Shown in pieces: positions 1-9,847 of a DNA stretch of 64,000 nucleotides (its first letter is position 1; every line of letters begins with the position of its first letter). The stretch is from Sphingobacterium sp. SGR-19 (GTDB lineage Bacteria; Bacteroidota; Bacteroidia; Sphingobacteriales; Sphingobacteriaceae). The translations under genes were made by a program, and so were the position numbers. Where the stretch lies: the NCBI RefSeq assembly GCF_011043555.1, contig NZ_JAAKGS010000002.1:248001-312000 (forward strand). Reading direction: 5' to 3'. The notes beneath the pieces were generated by a model, which saw only the letters and a list, made by a program, of their open reading frames with translations, made no database searches and was not told where the DNA came from.

Positions 1-429
1 CCCGCATCCAACTGGGAAGAGTATTGTTCAGGAAATCCGGTATTCCTTTCATCCAGACCAAGCATATTCCCCAAAATAGGTCAACAAATAAGTGCCGCGG
101 AGGCTTATGCATGGATTGTGGAAAATGGGGGGGCTAGTTTACCAGCCCGCGATCAGGTAGATAGCTATCTGATCGAAGAACTGACCTCACTGGGAACTAA
201 GGGGACAATTATCCAGAATGAACGGGATACCCAGCAATTTCCATTGGGAGGTGTCGGTGAAATCAATGAAGGAGAAAAGCCGTTGGATAGCGACGGCGAT
301 GGTATACCGGATAGTTTTGAAGACGAATATGATTTGGATAAGAACGACCCGACCGATGCAACGAAGCTTGCTAGTAATGGCTACATGAACATTGAAAACT
401 ATGCGTTTTCTATTGGTACCACTAAATAA
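1..429 (+). CDS. Pectate lyase, PL1-type, C-terminal part (partial at window edge)
   Basis: The frame is open from the first base, so the gene begins upstream of the window; the methionine at 118 is internal. The last 142 residues carry the tail usual in Bacteroidota pectate lyases of the polysaccharide lyase 1 family: an 'AWIVENGGASLPARDQVD' stretch followed by a calcium-binding, thrombospondin-type-3-like acidic motif (DSDGDGIPDSFED, then LDKNDPTDA). The catalytic beta-helix itself lies outside the window, so the family call rests on the tail alone. It stands 8 bp before a surface lipoprotein and a GH28 gene and is probably co-transcribed with them. Expected role: secreted or surface endo-cleavage of homogalacturonan by beta-elimination. 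The assignment is inferred from recalled family features. Confidence 0.72.
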   Translation, partial: PASNWEEYCSGNPVFLSSRPSIFPKIGQQISAAEAYAWIVENGGASLPARDQVDSYLIEELTSLGTKGTIIQNERDTQQFPLGGVGEINEGEKPLDSDGDGIPDSFEDEYDLDKNDPTDATKLASNGYMNIENYAFSIGTTK

Positions 430-437
430 TTACTCGT

Positions 438-2324
438 ATGAAATCCATAATAAAAAGTCTGCAAATATTATTCATCGCTGTTCTATTTGCGAATTGTTCT
501 AAAGATGCTTTGCAGCAATTCATTGTAGAGCAACCCAATTCCTTTGTTTTATCGATCAGTGAGGCGAGTGAGCTGAGCTATCAGATCAAAGCCAATGACA
601 AGATTGGTATCAATAGTGCCGCCTATCCGGTACTTTATAATAGCCTCGTCAGTCTTTATGATGTACCCGTAGCGCCACAGTATCTGATTTATTATCCATC
701 AAACGCGGAAATTTCGGGGGAAAATATACTAAAGTTTACATTACCTCAAACACAGAAGTATGTCAAAGGGAACATTGATCCCTTAGCGTACCCTCTTTTT
801 AGCCTGACGGATAACGAAGGACTAGATAGTATGACCATGAGTCCGGTTTGTGGTGGACTAAAACTGATGGTACCAGCCAATGATCTTTTCAGCGCCATTA
901 CTTCGGTTTCGATAACGTCTGAAACAGACCTTTTAACGGGAACCGTAGAGATAAGAGGGGAGGACGGACAGATAGAACTTCTCGAGGAGCAGGCATCAAA
1001 GAAAGTAACGCTCAAAGGCGAAATTGATATTTCCGAGGGGCAACAGTTGTTCATTGCCCTACCTCCGATTACGTTTGCCGAGGCAGTTAAAGTTAAGTTT
1101 ACCACCTTGAAAGGTATAGGAACATGTACTATCGATCTTACAGGAGAAAGTATAGAAAGTGGTAAGGTATTGGCCGTAGCATTAGAAGATATTGATTGGA
1201 TGGCAAAAACGGACTACTATGGTAAAGCGAACAGCGTGATCGCCTCGCCCGGCGCCACATCGGTAACGGTTGACTGTACACCGTATTACACCACCAATTT
1301 ACGATACACCTATGAGAACTATCCGAATGATGATGAAGACAAATTACCGCGTTCGGCAAAGATGTTGTGGAATGATGTATCTCCCGACTTTGTCGGGGAC
1401 GTTTCCCTCGCTGCAGATGGCAAATCTTTCACAGCACAACTTAACGGGCAACCGGGAAATGCGTTGATTGCTATTTATGATAAGGAAGATCCAGATGCAG
1501 GGGATGCTAAGATCTTGTGGTCTTTTCATATTTGGGTCACAGAGACCAATGACGTACAGCTTGGTGTAAACGGCAAAGGGAATGCGTATACCGTTCTGGA
1601 TCGTAATCTAGGTGCGGTGTCGGCAGCAGCAGGCGATTGGCGCGCTATCGGTATGTTGTACCAATGGGGGCGTAAGGATCCGTTTGTCAGTACGGGATCG
1701 TTGGGTGAAAATACCAATGCCACCATGTACAATCGCAATGGTACGGTGAATCTGCCTGTTGTCGCCGGAGGATCCGCTACAGGCTCGATAGAATATGCCA
1801 CCCAAAATCCCACACGCTTTATACGTTCTTCACAGACCGGAAGCAGTACCGGGTCGCGGCCATTCCGTTACGCCCATGATTGGTTGTACTATGCAGACGA
1901 CGGTTTGTGGGGAAATCCGGAGGGGTTTAATTTTCCGGCTTTTTCCTCTCTACAGAAATCTATCTATGATCCATCGCCGGAAGGCTATATGGTGGCGCCG
2001 CCAGATGTATGGTTAAAGGCGTCATCGGGAGCCGACAAGGCTGCCAGTATATTTGCCGATGCCGAGTGGAACGCGACCCATTTGGGTTACCGCGTACAAA
2101 CCAGCGATAATGAAACTTGGTATACTATAGGCGGATGGCGAAGCCGTAGCAATGGGAGCTTGAGCAATGCACATTCGACTGGGTATTATTGGAGTAGCAG
2201 TGTGTCGGGCGCGGTCAATGCGAATGCCTGGTATATGAGCATAAATTCGGGTGGGGTGACGTTGAAAGGTGCAAATAGCCGCGCAAATTCCGCGTCGATT
2301 CGATCCGTAAAGATTATCAACTGA
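438..2324 (+). CDS. FISUMP/fimbrillin-like surface lipoprotein
   Basis: 628 residues with a lipoprotein signal (hydrophobic LFIAVLFANC, then Cys-Ser-Lys), so it is probably anchored in the outer membrane. The N-terminal 250 residues resemble fimbrillin-type beta-sandwich proteins. The C-terminal half (from about residue 375, 'VLDRNLGAVSAA', to the 'GYYWSSSVSG' segment near 575) has the tryptophan- and glycine-rich pattern of FISUMP domains, a lectin-like fold frequent in Bacteroidota surface proteins. It lies between a pectate lyase and GH28, 6 bp before the latter, suggesting a glycan-binding or adhesion role in pectin capture. No catalytic motif is apparent. Binding specificity cannot be read from sequence. 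Alternative: a fimbria-like structural subunit that happens to sit in the operon. Confidence 0.6.
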   Translation: MKSIIKSLQILFIAVLFANCSKDALQQFIVEQPNSFVLSISEASELSYQIKANDKIGINSAAYPVLYNSLVSLYDVPVAPQYLIYYPSNAEISGENILKFTLPQTQKYVKGNIDPLAYPLFSLTDNEGLDSMTMSPVCGGLKLMVPANDLFSAITSVSITSETDLLTGTVEIRGEDGQIELLEEQASKKVTLKGEIDISEGQQLFIALPPITFAEAVKVKFTTLKGIGTCTIDLTGESIESGKVLAVALEDIDWMAKTDYYGKANSVIASPGATSVTVDCTPYYTTNLRYTYENYPNDDEDKLPRSAKMLWNDVSPDFVGDVSLAADGKSFTAQLNGQPGNALIAIYDKEDPDAGDAKILWSFHIWVTETNDVQLGVNGKGNAYTVLDRNLGAVSAAAGDWRAIGMLYQWGRKDPFVSTGSLGENTNATMYNRNGTVNLPVVAGGSATGSIEYATQNPTRFIRSSQTGSSTGSRPFRYAHDWLYYADDGLWGNPEGFNFPAFSSLQKSIYDPSPEGYMVAPPDVWLKASSGADKAASIFADAEWNATHLGYRVQTSDNETWYTIGGWRSRSNGSLSNAHSTGYYWSSSVSGAVNANAWYMSINSGGVTLKGANSRANSASIRSVKIIN

Positions 2325-2330
2325 TATTAG

Positions 2331-4043
2331 ATGAATAAGAATACAAATATGAGAAAAATGTTGTGGCGCCTGAAAACTGCCTTATTAGTCCTTGTTGGTT
2401 TGGGTTGGTTATCCGCCGAAGGTCAAGAAACCAGCCAAGCGGGTTACAGTTACTTATATGAGGACTTACCTTTTGATATGCCCGTTCTTTCGCCGCCTAC
2501 ATTTCCGAAGAACGAAGTGTTACTTACTGATTTTGGAGGCATCGGAGACGGCACCACGTTGAACACGGAAGCATTTGCCAAGGCCATGAACGCGCTTTCC
2601 CAAAAGGGAGGTGGACGATTGCGGGTGCCGGCAGGTGTCTGGTTTACTGGACCTATCGTTTTCCAGAGCAATATCAATCTGCATTTGGAAGATCGGGCGA
2701 TTATCTTGTTTTCTCCCGACAAAGATTTATATCCTATTGTAGAAACTTCTTTTGAAGGATTGGATACGCGTAGGTGCCAGTCCCCCATTTCGGGAAGGAA
2801 TCTGGAAAACGTGGCGATTACCGGTAATGGAGCGATTGACGGTAACGGACATTATTGGCGCCCGTTGAAGAAGGAGAAGGTTTCGGAGAGCTTTTGGAAG
2901 CGGGCTACATCAGCAGGAGGGGCGTTCAAGCGGGATAATTATTGGATGCCTTCTGCACAGTATCTGCATGGTGATACCATTAGTGACATGAACGTGCCTC
3001 GCCATTTAAAAACCGAAGAAGAGTGGATGTCCGTGAGAGATTTCCTACGTCCGGTGATGGTCAGTTTTATCGAATGTCGAAATGTTTTTTTGCAAGGCGT
3101 GATTTTTCAGAATTCGCCAGCCTGGAATATCCATCCGCTGATGTGCGAAAATGTAATCTTGGACGGTGTACAAGTACGAAATCCTTCCTATGCGCAGAAT
3201 GGTGACGGTTTGGATTTGGAATCTTGTAAAAATGCGATTATCGTCAACAGCACATTTGACGTAGGCGACGACGGAATCTGTATTAAATCGGGCAAAGATG
3301 AAGATGGCAGAAAACGGAATAGAGCAACCGAAAATGTCATCATTGATAATTGTACCGTATTCAAGGGGCATGGTGGCTTCGTCGTGGGCAGCGAAATGTC
3401 GGGAGGGGTTAAAAATATCTTGGTATCCAACTGTCAGTTTTTGGGTACGGATGTGGGGCTGCGGTTCAAAAGCCGTAGAGGACGTGGCGGTGTAGTCGAG
3501 AATATTTTTATCCGCCAGATCAATATGTTTGACATCGCTACCGAACCCCTTCATTTTAACCTTTACTACGGCGGCAAGTCCGTGGTAGAGACGTTAGAAG
3601 ATGGAGATGAGGCTGCGATAGTCGAGGAAATTCCACCAGTGGACGAAACGACACCGACATTTAAAAATATCTATATCAATGATGTAGTCTGTGCGAGCGC
3701 ACGAAGAGCAATGTATTTTTATGGACTACCGGAGCATATGATTGAAAATATCAATGTAGAGAACTTTATTGTCCATTCTAAAGTGGGGGGTGAATTGCGG
3801 GAATCAGAAAAAATCACCCTGAAAAATGTGGCAATTTACCCAGAAGAAGGATCCGTGCTGACATTGCGCAACGTACGAAATGTCCATATAGAAGGATTAC
3901 GGACAGACGCTACAACCGATATATTTGATGTGTCTGGCCGTCGTTCATCCGATATCGCCATCCACGGTAATTACGCCGAAGAACAAATCAAGATGAGAAA
4001 AGACGCGCCATCAGATATACTGAAATTACATACCGTCAACTAG
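2331..4043 (+). CDS. GH28 polygalacturonase / rhamnogalacturonan hydrolase family protein
   Basis: 570 residues with an N-terminal hydrophobic signal (about residues 13-32). The right-handed beta-helix of glycoside hydrolase family 28 is recognisable by its four active-site motifs in order: NGD at 290-292, GDD at 312-314, GHG at 346-348 and RFK at 378-380 (equivalent to the family NTD, DD, GHG and RIK). The three catalytic aspartates are therefore present. It should hydrolyse alpha-galacturonosyl linkages in homogalacturonan or rhamnogalacturonan; exo- or endo-action cannot be decided. The gene is tightly packed, 6 bp after the lipoprotein gene and 1 bp before the DUF4450-like gene, as in an operon. 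A start at 2349 is also possible, because Met-Arg-Lys there begins a more typical signal peptide. Confidence 0.9.
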   Translation: MNKNTNMRKMLWRLKTALLVLVGLGWLSAEGQETSQAGYSYLYEDLPFDMPVLSPPTFPKNEVLLTDFGGIGDGTTLNTEAFAKAMNALSQKGGGRLRVPAGVWFTGPIVFQSNINLHLEDRAIILFSPDKDLYPIVETSFEGLDTRRCQSPISGRNLENVAITGNGAIDGNGHYWRPLKKEKVSESFWKRATSAGGAFKRDNYWMPSAQYLHGDTISDMNVPRHLKTEEEWMSVRDFLRPVMVSFIECRNVFLQGVIFQNSPAWNIHPLMCENVILDGVQVRNPSYAQNGDGLDLESCKNAIIVNSTFDVGDDGICIKSGKDEDGRKRNRATENVIIDNCTVFKGHGGFVVGSEMSGGVKNILVSNCQFLGTDVGLRFKSRRGRGGVVENIFIRQINMFDIATEPLHFNLYYGGKSVVETLEDGDEAAIVEEIPPVDETTPTFKNIYINDVVCASARRAMYFYGLPEHMIENINVENFIVHSKVGGELRESEKITLKNVAIYPEEGSVLTLRNVRNVHIEGLRTDATTDIFDVSGRRSSDIAIHGNYAEEQIKMRKDAPSDILKLHTVN

Positions 4044-4044
4044 T

Positions 4045-7000
4045 ATGAAGCGAATGAGAAAGGATATAACGTATACGATGGGAAGTCTATATCTTTCCTT
4101 GATTTTGTTATGGAGTACAGGGTTAGATGCCTTGGCGCAATCCAAACACTGGCAAAAGAATCCGCGTAGCGTGCATTATACCGAAGATCATGGTGATTTC
4201 CTGCTTGTCAACGGGAAGTATCGTTTTAATCGGGCGTTATATGGAAACCATAAGCCTTCGCGTGTAGAAGCGGGTGATTTACCCGAATTTGCGCTGTATA
4301 TGCCAGGCATGGCCGGCAACCTGCAGTTCGTTCTAGAAAAAGAGGGTAGCTATAAAAAATTGATCGACGCCGAACATATCGAAACCCGATATCGACCGGG
4401 ATCGATGATCTATCGCGTGCAGGATCCGTTGATCGGAAGCGGACACCTCGATATCGTCGTGCTGGCGCAGGCAGATGAAGAAGGACTTATTGTTAAACTA
4501 GAAGGCAAGGGTATACCCTCGGAGGCAAAGCTGCATGCGCTGTACGGCGGGGCAAGCGGACGTAAATTCAGTCGGGGGGGAGATATTGGTGCCGACCCCG
4601 AATCAGGTTTTTACCTATTGCCCGAATACGCAAAGGATAACCGTTATAAACTCATGCAGAATAGCTTTGAGCTGACTTATCTGGATGGGAAAAAGAAAGA
4701 GGAATTTATTTACGGTACTTTTTCAGCGACAACTCAACTTCGGCTTTCGGATGCAACGGTATTGGATGATCTGGCACAACTTGGTCAAAAAGGAGCAGCG
4801 GAAAGTCCGATTGTATCTGCGACTTATACGCTACAGAAAGCACCGATATATATCCAGATAGCGAAAGGACCGTTGGAAAAGAAGGTATATAGCGATGATA
4901 TGCTTCAGGACCGATATAACCGCGCCGAGCAGGCACGGTTGCAGTTGGCGGAGCGTGTCAAACTGAAGACACCTGATCGCTTTATCAACACCTTTGGAGC
5001 TGCTTTGGCGGTTGCCGCCGATGGTGTGTGGGAAAGTCCTACTTTCCTGCATGGGGCCGTTGCCTGGCGTATGCGCTTAAATGCGTGGCGTGGTGCCTAT
5101 TCAACAGATGCTTTGGGCTGGCATGACCGCGCAAAAGAGCATTTTTCCAGTTACGCCAACTCGCAGGTATTGGAACCGGAATCTGCTAAGGTCGTGATGG
5201 ATACAGCCTTGCATTTGGCTCGGCATATCGAAGAAATGGGTACGGCTATGTTTTCAAGTGGATATATCTCCCGACATCCCAATAACAATACGGTAGCGCA
5301 TCATTATGATATGAATCTCGTATTTTTTGACCAGTTATTTACCCATTTCAATTATACAGGGGATACAACTTATCTCCGAAAGATGTGGCCAACGATCGAG
5401 CGACATTTGGCGTGGGAGCGGAGGAACTTTAAAAGAAACGGACTGTACGATGCCTACTGCGCGATTTGGGCAAGCGATGGACTGCAATATTCCGGGGGAG
5501 GAGTTGCCCATACGTCCGCCTATAATTACCGTGCAAATACTGCGGCGGCCAAGCTGGCTAGACTGCTAGGAGAGGACTCATCCATCTACGAAGCGGAAGC
5601 ACAGCAGATAGAGATGGCCATGCGGGAGCGGTTGTGGCTGGAAAATAAGGGATATTTTGCGGAGTATCAAGATGCTTTGGGAAACAAACTGGTGCACGAT
5701 AAACCAGGTTTATGGACGATTTACCATGTTGCGGATGCTTACTTATTAGATGATTTTGACAGCTATCAAAATACCCAATATATCGATAATTACTTACCAC
5801 ATATTCCCATTGAAGTGGAAGGAAAGGAACACGAAGGGCTATACACGTTAGCAACAACTACCTGGCAACCCTATACTTGGTCCGTAAATAATGTGGCGTT
5901 AGCCGAGAATCTTCAAGGAGCTTTGGCCTATTGGCAATCCGGACGTCCAGACGATGCTTTTCATTTGTGGAAGAGCAATGTGGTGGAAAGTATGTACCAT
6001 GGAATAAGTCCGGGGAATTTCCAGCAATTATCTCATTACGATGCGTTTCGTGGAGAACTGTATAGGGACTTTGCCGATCCGATAGGTGTAGCCTCCCGTA
6101 CATTAACGGAAGGACTTTTTGGTTTCCTTCCCAAATTGATGGATGGGGAGATCCTGATAAAACCTGGATTCCCCCAAGACTGGGACTTTGCCGAGATCGA
6201 ATTACCGGAATGGCGTTATGCGTATAAACGTGAACAAGGAAACCTATCTTTCCATATCCGTACGCAGTATGAACAGGCTGTACAGCTGAAAATGGAAGTT
6301 CCGGTATCGTATGCACAGATAAAATCAGTTAAAGTAAACGGCGATGTAGTATCGTGGTCTATAAAACCGTCGTCGATCAATAGACCGGTCTTAGTATTTG
6401 ATGCGCCGGCAGCAAAAGAATTTAAGGTCGAGATTATCGGCGGAAAACAACTTAAATTAATGTCGGTAGCGCCTGTGGAGCATCCCTACACCGAAGAACT
6501 CAAGCTTCCTCTCCCAGAGGGCGTGGAAATAATAGACGTGTATGATCCTCAAAAAATCCTTCGGGGTCAGGACGATGAACGATTTTTCTTTACTCGACAC
6601 ACGCATAAAGGTACGTTTTTCGTTAAACTTCGACAAGGTGAAATGACTTGGTGGCAAGCCATCAACGTGGATTTGGTTCAGCCCGTTCAAACTGGTTTTG
6701 TACAACGGAATAAGCACCACTATCTTAGTCTAAAAAATCGGACGACACAAAATCAGGTAGTTGACATTGATGGAATTGGTGTTAAAAAAGAGGTTAAGCT
6801 TTCTTCATCGGAATCGGTGGAAATAACTTTACCAACTACCGGATTGTCGATGGGTACGAATAAACTGCGGGTTCGTACAGGCCAAGATCAATGGACCGCG
6901 CGTTATATCGTTTGGGATATAGAAAACCCAGGGAAGTACAGACCACAAGATTTGTCCCGCTTTTATAATGCGCGCGTACGCGATATTTTTGAGCAACGTT

Positions 7001-7656
7001 ATCTATCCCCGAGGCCAGATGTACCTACATTACAGCTGCCTTGGCAAGGAATTGGTAATTGGTGCTATCCGCTTATCGAAGCTTCGATCGACGATAACGG
7101 TTTGATGGCGGCTCGAAAAGAGCAATCCGTGACCTATTTAGGAGTTCCATTTCTGATTAAAGGAGATGCGAAAAATGTAGTTTTCACCAGCCAATGGGAT
7201 AATTATCCCACGACTGTTGAGGTGCCTTTGCAAGGCAAGGCAGAAAAAGCCTATCTGTTAATGGCAGGATCCACAAACCCCATGCAGGCGGAAATGATAA
7301 ACGCACGGGTAAAAGTGACATACACCGATGGAGAGGAGGATATCCTGGACTTGAAGAATCCGACCAATTGGTGGCCAATTGAACAAGACTATTTAGATGA
7401 CAACTACGCTTTTGAAATTCCAGATGAGGAGATACCCTATCGGATTAGGTTGAAAACAGGAGAACTGTATAAAGGAGGGGAATTGCCCAACTATACGGAA
7501 ATAAAAGGTTACACGAACCGGGCAGTGGATGGAGGTGCCGCAACAATATTGGATTTGCCACTGGATAGTTCCAAAACACTGAAATCGTTGCAACTAGTGA
7601 GCGAAACCAATGATGTGGTTGTCGGTATTATTGCAGTTACTTTATTTGCGAAGTGA
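4045..7656 (+). CDS. Large DUF4450-like protein with six-hairpin glycosidase-type core
   Basis: 1203 residues with a signal peptide (residues 1-32, ending ALAQ). The first 300 residues are beta-rich and contain phrases I associate with the DUF4450 family (residues about 52-100, 'GKYRFNRALYGNHKPSRVEAGDLPEF'... split here by position only). Residues about 330-760 look like an alpha/alpha-barrel sugar hydrolase: tryptophan-rich segments such as WRMRLNAWRGAY, SDGLQYSGGG and TTWQPYTWSVNN, then a closing 'GLFGFLPKLMDGEILIKPGF' strand typical of six-hairpin enzymes. The remaining 440 residues are probably beta-sandwich modules. No experimentally defined activity is known to me. Its place between GH28 and GH105 suggests an exo-acting enzyme on rhamnogalacturonan side chains. 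The 30-bp gap to the next gene supports co-transcription. Confidence 0.6.
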   Translation: MKRMRKDITYTMGSLYLSLILLWSTGLDALAQSKHWQKNPRSVHYTEDHGDFLLVNGKYRFNRALYGNHKPSRVEAGDLPEFALYMPGMAGNLQFVLEKEGSYKKLIDAEHIETRYRPGSMIYRVQDPLIGSGHLDIVVLAQADEEGLIVKLEGKGIPSEAKLHALYGGASGRKFSRGGDIGADPESGFYLLPEYAKDNRYKLMQNSFELTYLDGKKKEEFIYGTFSATTQLRLSDATVLDDLAQLGQKGAAESPIVSATYTLQKAPIYIQIAKGPLEKKVYSDDMLQDRYNRAEQARLQLAERVKLKTPDRFINTFGAALAVAADGVWESPTFLHGAVAWRMRLNAWRGAYSTDALGWHDRAKEHFSSYANSQVLEPESAKVVMDTALHLARHIEEMGTAMFSSGYISRHPNNNTVAHHYDMNLVFFDQLFTHFNYTGDTTYLRKMWPTIERHLAWERRNFKRNGLYDAYCAIWASDGLQYSGGGVAHTSAYNYRANTAAAKLARLLGEDSSIYEAEAQQIEMAMRERLWLENKGYFAEYQDALGNKLVHDKPGLWTIYHVADAYLLDDFDSYQNTQYIDNYLPHIPIEVEGKEHEGLYTLATTTWQPYTWSVNNVALAENLQGALAYWQSGRPDDAFHLWKSNVVESMYHGISPGNFQQLSHYDAFRGELYRDFADPIGVASRTLTEGLFGFLPKLMDGEILIKPGFPQDWDFAEIELPEWRYAYKREQGNLSFHIRTQYEQAVQLKMEVPVSYAQIKSVKVNGDVVSWSIKPSSINRPVLVFDAPAAKEFKVEIIGGKQLKLMSVAPVEHPYTEELKLPLPEGVEIIDVYDPQKILRGQDDERFFFTRHTHKGTFFVKLRQGEMTWWQAINVDLVQPVQTGFVQRNKHHYLSLKNRTTQNQVVDIDGIGVKKEVKLSSSESVEITLPTTGLSMGTNKLRVRTGQDQWTARYIVWDIENPGKYRPQDLSRFYNARVRDIFEQRYLSPRPDVPTLQLPWQGIGNWCYPLIEASIDDNGLMAARKEQSVTYLGVPFLIKGDAKNVVFTSQWDNYPTTVEVPLQGKAEKAYLLMAGSTNPMQAEMINARVKVTYTDGEEDILDLKNPTNWWPIEQDYLDDNYAFEIPDEEIPYRIRLKTGELYKGGELPNYTEIKGYTNRAVDGGAATILDLPLDSSKTLKSLQLVSETNDVVVGIIAVTLFAK

Positions 7657-7686
7657 GCATGTTAAAAAAATAAAACAAATAATTAT

Positions 7687-9837
7687 ATGAGAAGAAATTT
7701 GATAACGGGATTTGGCGCATTGCTTCTGATCGTCGCCTCTTGCCATACGCAGGAAGATGATAAAATTGATCGAAAAGCGGTTGTACAGCGCCATAATATC
7801 GTAAACCAATCGGCGGATACACTTGCCTCATTGACCGTGGGAAATGGTGTATTTGCCTACACGGTTGATGTCACAGGTATGCAGTCTTTTCCTGTATATT
7901 ATAAAAAGGGGGTATCACTAGGAACACAGTCCGAATGGGGATGGAATACCTTTCCAAATGATGGAGACTACAAATTTGAAGAAACCTTGAAGTCGTATGA
8001 TTTCAACAATGAAGGGCGGGATGCAAAGTATAGCGTCCAACATAAAGAAGGGGGGAGAAATACCGAGGCGACAGAATATTACCGGGTGAACCCACACCGC
8101 CTACAGCTCGGAAATGTAGGATTGGCGTTTACGCTAAAAAACGGAGCGCAAGCTACCGTGGACGATATTCAACAGGCTGAACAGACGCTCGACTTATGGA
8201 CGGGTCTTATCCATAGCAAATTTATGGTGGAAGGCGAACCGGTAGAAGTTTGGACCGCCGCAGCGCAGTCGGCCGATAGAGTTGCGGTGAAGGTTTCGTC
8301 GCCATTGATTGCGGCTGAACGTCTACAGGTATTTGTGCGTTATCCGTATCCGTCAGGCCAGTTTTTGGATGAAGCAGCTTATTATGGAGAAGAGGACAAG
8401 CATCAGAGCCGTATTGTTTCTGAAGGGGAGCATGCTGCCGTGTTAGAACATACACTTTCGGGAACAACTTATTTTACAGGGTTGAACTATTCTAAGGGGA
8501 CAATCACCGAGACAGGTAAACATTATTTTGCCTATCAACCGGCATCGGATCTCGAAACATTTGAATTTTCCTTTGCTTTCGCAGAAGAAAATGGCTTTGG
8601 AGCTAGCGAACCCGATTACAAGAAGACCGCACAGGAGAGCGAGGATAGCTGGCAAGCTTTCTGGGAAAGCGGTGCTGCGGTTGATTTTGAAGGTAGTACC
8701 GATCCGAGGGCACACGAATTGGAACGTCGTTTGGTGCTATCCCAATACCTTACGAAGGTACAGTGCGGTGGCGACAACCCGCCCCAGGAAACAGGCTTGA
8801 CATTTAATAGTTGGTATGGTAAACCGCATACGGAGATGCACTGGTGGCATGGCGTTCATTTCGCACTTTGGGGACGCCCCGAAATTATGGAGAAAACACT
8901 GAATTATTATTTCCACACATTCGAAAAAGCAAAAGCACTGGCGGAACGTCAAGGCTATAAAGGCGTGCGGTGGATTAAGATGTCTGATAACGATGGGAAC
9001 GAAAGCCCTTCTTCGGTGGCGGCCTTCCTGATCTGGCAGCAACCTCATATTATCTATATGACGGAGCTAGCGTACCGTGATAAGCAGGACAAAAAGGTGT
9101 TGGAAAAATACAAGGACTTGGTGTTTGCCACCGCAGAATTCATGGCAGATTACGCATATTACGATGAAGAGAAGGATCGCTATAATCTTGGTCTGGGGGT
9201 TATTCCAGCACAGGAAGTATTTCCGGCAGCCAAAACCATCAATCCGACATATGAAGTAGCGTACTGGGATTGGGCATTACGCGTCGCCCAGGAATGGAAA
9301 GAACGTTTGGGCGAACCACGTGTAGAAGCTTGGGATAAAGTGATCAACAAACTCGCAGCATTGCCGGTGCAGGGCGACGTTTATCTGGCGACCGAAACGG
9401 CGACGGATTCCTATACGTTTCCCAAATGGATGACAGATCATCCAGCGGTACTTGGCGCGTTGGGAATGGTTCCTGAATCTCCGAAATTGGACAAGATGAT
9501 TATGAAGAATACGCTGGATACCGTATGGGCTAAATGGTCGTGGGAAAAAACCTGGGGTTGGGATTTTCCGATGACAGCGATGAATGCCGCTCGCTTGAAT
9601 TTACCGGAGAAAGCATTGGATGCACTCTTTATGGATATCCAAACGAATACTTATCTTAAGAATGGACACAACTATCAAGACGGTAGGCTGCGCATTTATC
9701 TGCCGGGTAACGGTGGGACACTTACAGCTGTGGCGATGATGCTGGAAGGCTGGGATGCTGCGGAAGGTGATATACCTGGCTTCCCAAAGGATGGTTCTTG
9801 GAAGATAAAGAAAGAAGGGTTTAAAAAGATGCCTTAA
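7687..9837 (+). CDS. Putative six-hairpin glycoside hydrolase lipoprotein
   Basis: 716 residues with a lipoprotein signal (LLLIVASC, Cys near residue 19). A beta-sandwich N-terminal domain (about 25-290) is followed by an alpha/alpha-barrel-like domain (about 300-700) with aromatic-rich conserved-looking blocks: the segment around 'NSWYGKPHTEMHWWHGVHFALW' (about 375-398, described by position), 'RWIKMSDNDGNESPS' and a WDW/WGWDFP motif near the end. The layout resembles GH65/GH95-type enzymes, but I cannot assign a CAZy family. The glutamate in the PHTEMHWW block is a reasonable candidate acid, which is inference only. It lies 10 bp upstream of GH105 and 30 bp downstream of the DUF4450-like gene, so it probably acts on the same pectic oligosaccharides at the cell surface or in the periplasm. 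Confidence 0.6.
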   Translation: MRRNLITGFGALLLIVASCHTQEDDKIDRKAVVQRHNIVNQSADTLASLTVGNGVFAYTVDVTGMQSFPVYYKKGVSLGTQSEWGWNTFPNDGDYKFEETLKSYDFNNEGRDAKYSVQHKEGGRNTEATEYYRVNPHRLQLGNVGLAFTLKNGAQATVDDIQQAEQTLDLWTGLIHSKFMVEGEPVEVWTAAAQSADRVAVKVSSPLIAAERLQVFVRYPYPSGQFLDEAAYYGEEDKHQSRIVSEGEHAAVLEHTLSGTTYFTGLNYSKGTITETGKHYFAYQPASDLETFEFSFAFAEENGFGASEPDYKKTAQESEDSWQAFWESGAAVDFEGSTDPRAHELERRLVLSQYLTKVQCGGDNPPQETGLTFNSWYGKPHTEMHWWHGVHFALWGRPEIMEKTLNYYFHTFEKAKALAERQGYKGVRWIKMSDNDGNESPSSVAAFLIWQQPHIIYMTELAYRDKQDKKVLEKYKDLVFATAEFMADYAYYDEEKDRYNLGLGVIPAQEVFPAAKTINPTYEVAYWDWALRVAQEWKERLGEPRVEAWDKVINKLAALPVQGDVYLATETATDSYTFPKWMTDHPAVLGALGMVPESPKLDKMIMKNTLDTVWAKWSWEKTWGWDFPMTAMNAARLNLPEKALDALFMDIQTNTYLKNGHNYQDGRLRIYLPGNGGTLTAVAMMLEGWDAAEGDIPGFPKDGSWKIKKEGFKKMP

Positions 9838-9847
9838 AAGCGAGTAT

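Noticed and set aside
4315..4324. GGCAACCTGC, the inverse of the operator decamer, inside the DUF4450-like gene
   Set aside because: It encodes Gly-Asn-Leu-Gln in a long coding frame, has no adjacent second decamer and no -7 element at 20 bp.
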